NCBI GenBank assembly: GCA_015680635.1
Contig: JAABOA010000188.1
Span: 2,339-12,681, forward strand
Direction of reading: 5' to 3'
Length of the DNA stretch: 10,343 nt
Source: Lunasporangiospora selenospora
Lineage: Eukaryota; Mortierellomycota; Mortierellomycetes; Mortierellales; Mortierellaceae
Shown: piece after piece, positions 1 through 7,452 of the stretch
Layout of the letters: each line of letters begins with the position of its first letter
Position numbering within the stretch: position 1 is the first letter of the stretch
The notes under the pieces: generated by a model
Told to the model about the DNA's origin: nothing
The model's database searches: none
What the model saw: only the letters and a program-made list of their open reading frames with translations
Made by a program: the position numbers and the translations under genes

Positions 1-10
1 CTTTTTCAAG

Positions 11-412
11 ATGCCACCCAAGCTGCCATATCATCGCAAGTCGACATCGCCCTATGCCGTCAAGCAGGCGACCCGTCGATCCAAAGACTCGAGCAAGTTG
101 GCCTTGGAGGATGCAGACAATGGCGATGTAACACCCTCTTCTTCGGATGAGGAAGAGAATGGCAATGCTGCCTTGTCGGCCACGAACAAGAAGCGCAAAT
201 CGGCGCATGGCAGTCAATTGGAAAAGAAGCGGAGGACTCCTATCAAGAGTAGCCCAACCAATGAATCACCCCGCTCCGTAGCGACTGGGGAGCAACAGTC
301 GGTACCAAGGAGAGAGAGGGAGGAGGAAGAAGAAGAAGAGGAGGATGATGAGGAGGGGGCTCATAACGATTCTTTGGACGATATGTCGGAACTATCGGGA
401 CTCTCGGACTGA
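11..412 (+). CDS. Acidic, Ser-rich probable nuclear protein (complete small ORF or last exon of a gene starting upstream)
   Basis: I do not recognise this protein. The frame encodes 133 residues from an ATG at 11 to TGA at 410-412. It is strongly charged and low in complexity. Residues about 59-76 hold two basic clusters (NKKRK and EKKRR) that resemble a bipartite nuclear localisation signal. An SSSDEEE patch lies near 43-49. An uninterrupted run of eight Glu followed by DDEE lies near 104-115, and the C-terminus is SELSGLSD. No catalytic domain or membrane segment is visible, so a chromatin- or nucleus-associated disordered tail is an inference from composition. The ATG has A at -3 and may be a real start. 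However, the preceding bases (ctttttcaag) also look like a polypyrimidine tract plus AG acceptor, so this may be the final exon of a longer gene cut by the window edge. The reading context just past the stop is odd (see findings). The gene converges on the kinase gene. Confidence 0.55.
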   Translation: MPPKLPYHRKSTSPYAVKQATRRSKDSSKLALEDADNGDVTPSSSDEEENGNAALSATNKKRKSAHGSQLEKKRRTPIKSSPTNESPRSVATGEQQSVPRREREEEEEEEEDDEEGAHNDSLDDMSELSGLSD

Positions 413-642
413 AGACGAGGAGAGGGGTTGTAAAGCTAGAAGAAGGAAAAGAAATATGTTGCATGGAGGAGCGCAGAGGAGAATGGCATGGATAAAAAAA
501 TTGGAACAGCAGAGGTTGGTTAACGTCTCTTTCTTTACTTTTTTATTCTCTTTTTTTCCTCTCACACTCTCCTTTGGATGCGATACTATCCGGCTTTACG
601 GTGATTAAACAGATGTACCAATTCAACATAGCTTAGTATTCA

Positions 643-652
643 AATAAATAAA
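643..652 (+). terminator. Tandem AATAAA polyadenylation signal
   Basis: Two overlapping AATAAA hexamers (643-648 and 647-652) lie about 230 nt downstream of the acidic-protein stop codon, in the correct orientation. They are followed by a T-rich segment and are the best candidate poly(A) signal for that gene. A further plus-strand AATAAA is present at 866-871. Confidence 0.5.
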
Positions 653-683
653 TCCTTTTGTAGTCGAATGATCGAGAGAGATG

Positions 684-708
684 GAGAGAGAGAGAGAGAG
701 AGAGAGAG
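684..708. repeat. (GA)12 microsatellite
   Basis: This is a perfect 25-nt GA dinucleotide run, with imperfect GA copies just upstream (674-680). It lies in the shared 3' region between two convergent genes and is expected to vary in length between strains. Confidence 0.95.
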
Positions 709-730
709 TAAGTGTGTGAACTTTGGTACT

Positions 731-736
731 TTTATT
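731..736 (-). terminator. AATAAA polyadenylation signal for the kinase gene
   Basis: Read on the minus strand this is AATAAA, about 330 nt downstream of the kinase stop codon. It is the nearest canonical hexamer I can find on that strand. If used, the 3' UTR of the kinase would run close to or past the poly(A) region of the opposing gene, so the two transcripts may overlap tail to tail. Confidence 0.35.
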
Positions 737-1066
737 CAAATTCATTTTTGCACGTTGCGAGTCCTCTCATTCTCTCGCACCTTATGCACATAAAGGAAGA
801 TTATTAAAGAATTGTGAACGAGAGCAGAAAAGTGAGAGAAGAACGCACTGATTTGGAGTAACAACAATAAAACTCGTCTTTTTTTTTCATTTCAACCCAA
901 TTCTGTTGACACGACTGGTCAAAGGTATAATGATGCTAGCAAACAAACGGTAAAGGATAGTGGAGGGCGTGATGCATGTATAGGTGTGGTGAATGGTGTG
1001 TAGTGTGTGCAAAAGGAAAAGGAAGAAAAAAAAAAGATAAAGAACAAGGGGGAAAAAATTGAGCGT

Positions 1067-4000
1067 CTAGGAATACTTGGGACCCGATGTTGGAGGACCT
1101 CGACCAAACGACTGTGGCCGCGTATAGGCCGCCTTCCGAAAAAATGGACTTGGAATATCATCATCCCATTCCATCCTCGTGTCTTCATACGCCTTTTTCT
1201 CTGATGTCAACTCTCCTACCCCTCCTTGTGCCGTTGTCGTTCCAGGGTAGTGATTAGCCCGCGTTCCACTGGCTTCGTGATTAGATCCTTTGGCTGCCGC
1301 TAAAGACGTCGCCGAGCTGGTCCCCTCTACCGAATTCGAATTGGCAGGGGTATGTGTAGAAGCTGGAGAGGTCGTCATGGAGGCTGCATGAAATCTCGGT
1401 GCTGTCCCTCCAGACAATGTCGTCGAAGAATTGGTCCGCCTGGCTGCAGAATACCCCGTTGTAAAAGCCGAAAGAGAAGGTTGGAAACTTGATTGGATCT
1501 TGTTTGATTGGGGTGCAAAAGTTGCTCCCGTTGTTGTAGGTGGCGCCATTGTTCCTGTCGTCCCTGCGGCTCGTGCATTGGGTCGGAGGAAGTTAAATCC
1601 TCCAGCTCCACCTCCACCACTGCCTGTTGAGTACAATGCATCGTTCGCCGATGGACTAGAATCAACTGCACCGGCTGCACCAGCTGCACGATGGTTAGTA
1701 GGTCCTGAAGCGACTCCATTAGATAGTGTATCAGGTGAGCTACCTTTGGCTCCTGCCTCCCTTCCAGAACCATTATCCATCTTGGGCTCTTGAATTAAAA
1801 ATGGGTTGGGAATGCTGTTGCCCGAGGAAGATGAGGCAGTGGTGGCGGCGGCGCCCGAAAGCGAGGTGGATGACAGCGACGCGACCAGGCCAGACGTGGA
1901 CCTCGCCTTTGCACGAAGCCTTGTAGTTTCTGCTCCAGGAGATAATGTCGTGGAAGATGTTCCCGTACTAAAATTAGGCATTAAGCTAAGTCTAGAGGTA
2001 AAACTTGCGCTTTCTCTGCTCTTGCCAGACTGCAGCGCCGTTGTTCCTGAACTAGCTGTCGAAGCTTCCACTAGAGAAGTGCTGGCTGGTCCTGAAGCAT
2101 TGATAGGTAGAAAGATGTTTACAGCGCTGCCATTCGTACTCGTGCCCTCAGACCGAGAACTCTGATCAGCTGTACTCGGTTGGGATGACTGCGTCGTGCC
2201 TGATAACCCGATGGCATTTGGTCCACTCGAGAGTCGACTCCGATATGCATTTGTGGGCTGTAGAGAATGTCGACCAACTGACAACGGCGTTTTCCGACGA
2301 GGTGTCAACCGTGTTGGTTGTGCAAACTCACCACCAGACGATGCATGTGTTCCGTTGGTTCCTGGAAACGACGTGAACGAGAATGAATTGGAGGCCAGCT
2401 GAGGGGTGGTCGAACCTCTAATAGCCGTTGTTGGTCCAGTCCCCGCAACGGATCGTTCCTGTCGATGGGAAACAGTTCCAGCTCCAGTGTCTGTGGCGAT
2501 AGAGTGGTTCGAACTCTCAAGATGCGCCTTGTCATCAATAGCCATTGGCTCTAATGCAGCTCTTGCCGAGGAATTCTCTTTGTTGATCAACTCCTTGGCT
2601 GCCTCCGAAAGCCTCTCCTGCTCCTTCTTGAGTGATTTGCGCTGCTCCTCCAATTGTTGGTTTTCTTTGGAGAGTTGATGTTCCCATTCTATTAGAATCT
2701 TTTCTTTGCCTCGAAGAGTTTCCTCATTTGCATTCAAAACAGTCTCTTTTTCACGTAAAGTTTGTTCTGCTGCCTTCAAGCGCTTCTCTAGAGATATCAG
2801 AGAGTTCTCCTTTGTCACCAGTTTCTCATCCATATCTACGAGACTATTTCTGTAGCTTTCAATCTCTGAGAGTCTAGAATGTTGAAAAACAAAAAATATG
2901 GGTGTATATTAGGGTGACTGTAGAATCAAGATTGCTTTCAAAATATGTCCTGATTGAACCATTGTGAGCGCGGCACATACTTTCGTTTGAGGTCTAGCTG
3001 CAGAGTAAGTGTCTTGATTTTTGAATTATCTAAAAGATCTGTTGTTGAAGGTCGTTTCCGAGGCTACCATAAACAAAGTATCATAACCTTGATATATTAG
3101 ACACATACCGATAGACTGTTACTACTTGTCAAAGTAATCATTTTATCTATCAACTTACATTGACCTGAAGCATCGACCGAATAAGTTGGACAAGCTCCTG
3201 TGAGTATCGAGAGGGTAATGGTGGAATCCAGCCTAATTTGATCTTGGCTGTGAGCATTGACTGCGAATCCGCAAGGAATGGAGGCCTAATTGAACCGCGG
3301 ACGAAATTAGTTTGTCGTGTTTTCCACAAAGATTTCGATTGCTCTTATTTTTTCAGTGCCCGGACATACTCTAATGCACAAAGCTCAAAGACAACGCATC
3401 CTAGCGACCAGATATCCGATTTTGCGTCATATATAGATTCGCTAATCAGTTCCTATATAGTACCAAATCGTCAGGAACGTTAGTGCGTCTATAAGAGAGC
3501 TCCGTTTTGAGACTCTAGGGTCTTGAGACAAACTTGCATCATACACGTTACCGGTGACATATAATATGGTGTCTATGGAAAGATGATGATTCAGGGGGGA
3601 GGGGGAAAAGCAAATTCATAATCAGTGTTAGCGGTGATTAGCCAACTACTCATTGCAAAATATGAATTTTTTGTATAAACACGAGTAAAAATTCTCTTAC
3701 TCCAACATATGTTTGGGCGAATATGGCTTGTAGGTTATTAAGCGATCTTGACAGCCCAAAATCTCCAAGTTTAACATTTTTCTTGCCATCCAGAAAAACT
3801 AACAGAAAGAATGAGACCTAAGATGGTTAGAGGCCATGTTGATTGGTCTGTCGATACCTTTCCCGGATTAAAAGGAGTACGGGGAGCAACGGTGTACCAT
3901 TGTCTGGCTTGAGATCTCGATGAAGGATTTGCCTGGGTGTCGACTCTTTTGTCTTTTCATTGTAAATAACTCCACAGTGACATTCGTGAAGGGCCATAAC

Positions 4001-4732
4001 GAGCTGGGTCATAATGTTCCAAACAAACTCCTCAGGTATTGGGACACTATTAGTTGGAGTGACATACAAATGATCCTTGATATTAGTGACACCTTCCTAC
4101 TGGAGAAGCTGGTCATTTTAGAAAACGTTGGATGTTGCAAGTCGAAAAACAAATGGATGTGACCTACTTCATTTCCTTGTGTCTCTTTATCACCGCTGCA
4201 AGATCGCCTCCTTCACAATACTCCATAAAGATGTAAATAAAGCAGTGCTCCCTGTCGATCATGCGTTCCAGAAACTCGACAATATTGGGATGCTTTAAAT
4301 CCTTGAGAATATTGACCTCTGCGACCAGCTGTGCTTTCTCTTTGCTACTCATTCTCCTAAAGTCGATTTCTTTCCTGGCCAGAATCTTTGTATCCGTTGA
4401 AAAATTGATTTGTTGAGTCAGTTGTCAGTTCCAGTGAAGGTGCAAGAATTGGTCCGTTCAATAATGCGCGTAGGGTAGGGTAAAAATATACATAGTGTGA
4501 GCAGGGCAGTTCTGTCGCGACATAAAAAAAGAGAGAGCGAGAGAGAGAGAGAAAGAGAGATCATCAATTCAATGCTGGCAATGTTTGGCCCGCTCCATCT
4601 CCTCGAGTACTCTGTACGCACCTTGCCATCGGATTTCCTCCTGACTTTGCGAATCAAACCAAAGGATCCTGAGCCGATGGATTCCAAGGAGTCATAGTCG
4701 TCCAGCAGGCGAAGGTCTGCTTCTTCCTGCAT
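1067..4732 (-). CDS. nimA: NIMA/Nek2-family serine/threonine protein kinase, 9 exons, 898 aa
   Basis: This is a mitotic Ser/Thr kinase of the NIMA (nimA/KIN3/Nek2) family, which acts in mitotic entry and at spindle poles in characterised fungi. Exons by splice logic: 4732-4622, 4385-4168, 4046-3898, 3798-3701, 3572-3552, 3452-3370, 3285-3159, 3063-2981 and 2873-1067. All join in frame. The first in-frame ATG (4732) follows a TGA at 4804-4802. Kinase domain, about residues 14-280: Gly loop GSGSFG at 20-25, catalytic Lys 42 (LARKEID), helix-C Glu 60, HRDLKPDN with Asp 154, DFG at 172-174, and TPYYMSPE at 193-200. A 16-residue insert separates ECH from ILHRD, as seen in fungal NIMA kinases. Residues 294-392 form a leucine-heptad coiled coil. 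Residues about 400-860 are a low-complexity Ser/Thr/Gly/Ala tail, and the C-terminus carries DDDIPSPFFRK. KEN motifs occur at 318, 366 and 395. The family call is firm; the role is inferred from the family. Confidence 0.95.
3552..3572 (-). other. 21-nt microexon (exon 5 of the kinase) encoding TPYYMSP
   Basis: This exon carries exactly seven codons, residues 193-199, the end of the activation segment and P+1 loop. It is flanked by an acceptor reading CCATAG (3578-3573) and a donor reading GTAACG (from 3551). Both junctions are phase 0. The upstream exon ends ...TYVG with donor GTAAGA, and the downstream exon begins ELIS, so the join gives the conserved VGTPYYMSPE order. The fit to the family sequence makes the call strong even though the exon is tiny. 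Confidence 0.88.
4530..4560. repeat. GA/TC-rich tract inside kinase intron 1
   Basis: This is an imperfect GA run on the plus strand, so TC on the kinase coding strand. It lies inside intron 1 (4621-4386) and follows a run of seven A. It is too far from the acceptor (about 150 nt) to be its polypyrimidine tract. Two interruptions (a CG step and an AAA) distinguish it from the perfect repeat at 684-708. Confidence 0.85.
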
Positions 4733-5102
4733 AGTTGAGCGCTCTCTCAGGGGATGCAGGGTTGGTGATGGGATTCTGGCGAGTAACGACACTAGTGTGG
4801 CTCAAGAATTCAACGAGTGATGCCAAGCGGTGGGAGGAAGGCTATTCTTCCGTCGATGCTGTAAACGGCAGAACGCTTTTTACTTTATTGTTGCAGTGGC
4901 AAGATGGAATGCAACAAAGGGTCCCCACTCCTCGCCAAAGTTTATCCCCTCCGTCTCTCACCTCTCTCCGCAAAACCGTGCCACTAATTTTTGTACTCTC
5001 TTTTCTTCCACCCCTGGACGTCCGCTGTGCCAGACTTGTCCATGCTCATCATTCCACCACGCGCTCATTACCCATTCTCTCACACAACCCCCATTTTTTA
5101 CC
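4733..5102. promoter_or_regulatory. Divergent upstream region between the NIMA-type kinase and the aldose 1-epimerase
   Basis: These 370 bp separate the two start codons, so they should contain both 5' UTRs and both promoters. The half nearest the epimerase (about 4920-5100) is C/T-rich on the plus strand, a common feature ahead of fungal start codons. The epimerase ATG sits in a strong context (ACCATG). I see no clear TATA box. An open frame in phase with the epimerase extends upstream to about 4830, but it contains no ATG before 5103. Confidence 0.6.
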
Positions 5103-6483
5103 ATGCCTGTGGTCGAACGTACACCCGTGCCAAGCGTTGAGGGCCAGGGCCTACCTGTAGGCACGCCTATTCGATCCTTTATCCTCACCGACGACTCCTC
5201 TCCAGGGATGGCATGTCAGGTTATCAACCTGGGTGCAACCCTTTCCCATCTCTGGGTCCGCGACAACTCTCAAAAAGGCATCCGAGACGTTGTACTTGGG
5301 TTTGATGACCTAACTGCCTACCGCTCTAAACATGATCCATACTTTGGCGCGAGCGTTGGAAGGACCGCCAACAGGTACAAATTTACCATGGGATATCTCC
5401 ACAATTTTCCCTTTGGTTGATATCTACAAAAGAGGATATGGCTCTCACACCTCTAATAGAATAGCAAACGGCCAGTTCACGCTTCCAGACAATCCCACAT
5501 TTGTCTACCAACTGGACAAGAACAATGGCCCCAATTCTCTTCACGGAGGTGTGGATGGATTCTCTTTTCGGATTTGGGACGTTGAGCTGCCCAGCGCGAA
5601 GCAGTCGAGTAAAGGGACAAGCCTCCAATTCAGGCTGCTTTCGGATCATTTGGACCAAGGCTTTCCTGGTCGACTTTGTGTCTACTGCACCTATCGCTTG
5701 CACGACTATGCGCTCGAGATCAGCTACCATGCGTATATTGACGGCTTGGTTGGAGATAGACTTGGCGAAACCACAATTGTGTCGTTGACCAACCATGCCT
5801 ACTTTAACCTCAATGGTGTTCCCAATGTTGGACGCAACCCATCTCCACACAGCAAAACCCCCGCGCCCATCTCTACCGTGGAGAATCACATTCTAAATAC
5901 CTACGGCATCGAGAGCTACCTTGAAACAGACTCGACGTCGGTTCCAACAGGACGTGTGCTGTCTCTTGACCAAGTACCTGCCATGGACTTTCGCAAGGCA
6001 AAAGCAGTCGGGCAAGATCTCGCACAGACTCCAGGTGGAGGTCATGGCTACGATCACTTTTACCTTCTACAAGTGGCCACTGCTCTTCCTTCCAAATATT
6101 TACAAAAGGATGGCCACCAAGAAACTAGCAGCAGACTGGTGGCCAGCGTGTATTCTCCAGAATCAGGAATTGAAATGAAGGTATCAACAACGGATCCAGG
6201 ATTCCAGCTCTACACAGCCAACTCTGTAAAACTCGACCCAAACGTTATCGATTGCGACACTCTCTCCGAGGAAGTGAATCCTGGTTTTGGTCCAACGATT
6301 CGATATATTGGCAAGGCTCGAGGTGGATATAGTCCCCATTCAGCACTTTGCCTTGAAGCATCCAGATTTCCTGATGCAATCAACCATCCTTCCTGGAGAG
6401 ATCAAGTTCTTCTGCGACTCGGAGAAGAGTACCGTTCTACGGTTACTTTTGCGTTTTCGACCAAAGAATCGAATAGTGTTTAA
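5103..6483 (+). CDS. GALM: Aldose 1-epimerase (galactose mutarotase), 2 exons, 431 aa
   Basis: It interconverts alpha and beta anomers of aldohexoses such as galactose and glucose, feeding galactose into the Leloir pathway. No signal peptide is visible, so it is probably cytosolic. Exon 1 is 5103-5374, the intron is 5375-5459 (85 nt, GTACAA...CTAATAG) and exon 2 is 5460-6483. The junction completes the family motif VGRTANRIANGQF, with Arg 91 split by the intron. Other signatures are NSLHGG (116-121), SLTNHAYFNLNG with the presumed catalytic acid His 203, GYDHF with Asp 289, DPGFQLYTAN, and CLEASRFPDAINHP with the presumed catalytic base Glu 390. The start is the first in-frame ATG after a long C/T-rich leader. 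The protein is longer than typical family members (about 340-380). The extra length includes a Pro/Ser-rich insert at about 211-229, right after the catalytic His. The family assignment is very secure; substrate preference cannot be read from sequence. Confidence 0.96.
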
Positions 6484-6668
6484 TGGATCTCACTATCGCC
6501 CTCCTATCCTGGGCCCCGATCTAATATATTTGTTGGTCGTTGATAAACAAGTTGTATTTGTTGTTTGGAGCTTCAGAGAAGGACTTGAAGAGCGGGTATA
6601 TGAATGGCCAAGCCGAAGAACATGCTGTTATTATATATATATATTTTTATCCTGGTCCCAAAACATGG
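6484..6668. other. Convergent 3' region with an AT-rich tract
   Basis: This 185-bp stretch lies between the epimerase stop codon and the stop of the small minus-strand gene. It contains a (TA)6 run at 6632-6643 followed by TTTTT, a plausible mRNA 3'-end region for either strand. No canonical AATAAA was found on either strand. Confidence 0.5.
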
Positions 6669-6992
6669 TTATGAGGTTTTTGGAATAAGCGAGACCATAG
6701 TTTCTTTTGTATGCTCAACAATGTCCTCCAGCTTCTCGCCATCACAGAGTTTCTTGGCAAGTACGACTCCAGGTACAGCAAATATAACCATATGGAGGCA
6801 GAAACGGAGTCCCGAGATAGAGGAAGGCGACCCTTGTGGAGTGGTCGATTGTGTAGGTGGCTGGACGGCAGGTCTGAATACGAACTTTTTTGGCGATCCC
6901 AGTTCAATCGATTTGCCGCTTGAAGGGAGTATGCGATTCCTTAGACTGCCAAAGGTTGTCTTTGCGAAACTTGATATTCCTGTGTTCGCCAT
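6669..6992 (-). CDS. Hypothetical small protein, 107 aa, presequence-like N-terminus and one hydrophobic segment
   Basis: I do not recognise this protein. It is a single-exon frame from an ATG in good context (GAAATGG) to a stop at 6669. The first 29 residues carry Lys/Arg (K11, R18, R20, K27), many Ser/Thr and no acidic residue, which suggests a mitochondrial targeting presequence. Residues 41-60 are rich in Pro, Ser, Thr and Gln. Residues about 64-79 (including HMVIFAVPGVVLA) form a short hydrophobic segment that could be a single membrane span. The C-terminal 28 residues are charged. This order of regions resembles small inner-membrane mitochondrial proteins, but that is inference only. 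The gene runs head to head with RPN1 and converges on the epimerase. A longer frame (about 168 codons) exists on the opposite strand, but its composition is less protein-like. Confidence 0.5.
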   Translation of the reverse strand: MANTGISSFAKTTFGSLRNRILPSSGKSIELGSPKKFVFRPAVQPPTQSTTPQGSPSSISGLRFCLHMVIFAVPGVVLAKKLCDGEKLEDIVEHTKETMVSLIPKTS

Positions 6993-7452
6993 TTCGTTGA
7001 GATGCAGAAAAGACTGGGGAAGATCAGCTTCAACGCGATCCCCTCCCCTTGCTAAAAAGTTCAGGGCACAGCCGGTACAATTGGTTGTTCTTTATTTCCA
7101 AGTAGTGTGACGTAGTAGAGAGTTATTTCCTATGGTGGTACGCTTACGCGCGGCCTCTGCTTCGAAGGGGTATACGTTTTCATTCTCCATTGCCTTCTCC
7201 ATCACCGCTTCTTCTCGAAAGATCACATCGCCTCGACATTTCACCCTGACGACAAACCGACGAACGACGACATTTCGGACGGGAAAATCCAGTGGCTCTC
7301 TTATAACTTTCTTTCTTTCTTCTTCTCTTTTTATTTTTGACAACCTCGCCTTTGCCCTTTGACATTTCCTTCATTTGTGTGTGCTCTCCCCCTCACACCA
7401 CTCCCCTGTGCTCACCTACGCAAAACTCAGGCATTAAGGAAGACATTACATC
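6993..7452. promoter_or_regulatory. Divergent upstream region between the small gene and RPN1
   Basis: These 460 bp hold both 5' regions. On the minus strand a CCAAT pentamer lies at 7084-7080, about 90 nt upstream of the small gene's ATG. A TGACGT (half of a cAMP-response-type element) is at 7108-7113. Toward RPN1 the sequence becomes C/T-rich (about 7290-7420). An in-frame TAA at 7435-7437 lies just before the RPN1 ATG and fixes that start. I found no exact match to the yeast proteasome element GGTGGCAAA. The individual motif calls are weak. Confidence 0.5.

Larger units (their letters stand above)
413..1066. other. Convergent 3' intergenic region
   Basis: This stretch lies between the stop codon of the acidic-protein gene (plus) and the stop codon of the NIMA-type kinase (minus), so it should hold both 3' UTRs. 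It is AT- and purine-rich. It contains a GA microsatellite at 684-708, AATAAA-type signals on both strands and T-rich stretches at about 527-560 and 880-890. The longest open frames here lack convincing composition, except for the frame continuing past the TGA at 410 that is discussed in the findings. No RNA gene was recognised. Confidence 0.7.

Noticed and set aside
527-608. A possible further intron and exon of gene 1 (donor near 516-523, T-rich tract, acceptor AAACAG near 612)
   Set aside because: The donors (GTTGGT, GTTAAC) do not match those of the 17 other introns here. No coding-like sequence follows the acceptor.
684-708. GA repeat considered as part of a CRISPR array or mobile-element terminus
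   Set aside because: It is a simple dinucleotide repeat with no spacers, terminal inverted repeats or target-site duplication. The host is eukaryotic.
1431-2165. Plus-strand open frames of about 119-120 codons within the kinase tail
   Set aside because: They are antisense to a 588-codon uninterrupted kinase frame of low complexity. GC-rich repetitive codons leave the opposite strand open by chance.
4733-4792. A kinase start 20 codons further upstream
   Set aside because: The codon at 4792-4790 on the minus strand is GTG, not ATG, with an in-frame TGA at 4804-4802. The first ATG is at 4732.
4830-5102. An N-terminal extension of the epimerase by 91 codons
   Set aside because: The frame is open, but it would have to start at GTG. 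There is no in-frame ATG before 5103, and the family N-terminus fits a start at 5103. The C/T-rich stretch looks like a leader.
5383-5889. A 168-codon minus-strand open frame
   Set aside because: It is antisense to the conserved aldose 1-epimerase exon 2 and shows no recognisable domain.
6604-7110. A 168-codon open frame on the plus strand, opposite the small 107-aa gene
   Set aside because: It begins in the AT-rich 3' region of the epimerase with an MLLLYIYIFI-type segment produced by the TA repeat, and its composition otherwise looks arbitrary. The minus-strand frame has the better start context and a more protein-like order of regions. I cannot fully exclude the plus-strand frame.
7092-7343. 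An 83-codon minus-strand frame upstream of the small gene, rich in Arg/Lys/Glu
   Set aside because: It lacks an ATG at its beginning (TTG) and lies in the shared promoter region. Its charge comes from the C/T-rich leader of RPN1 read backwards.
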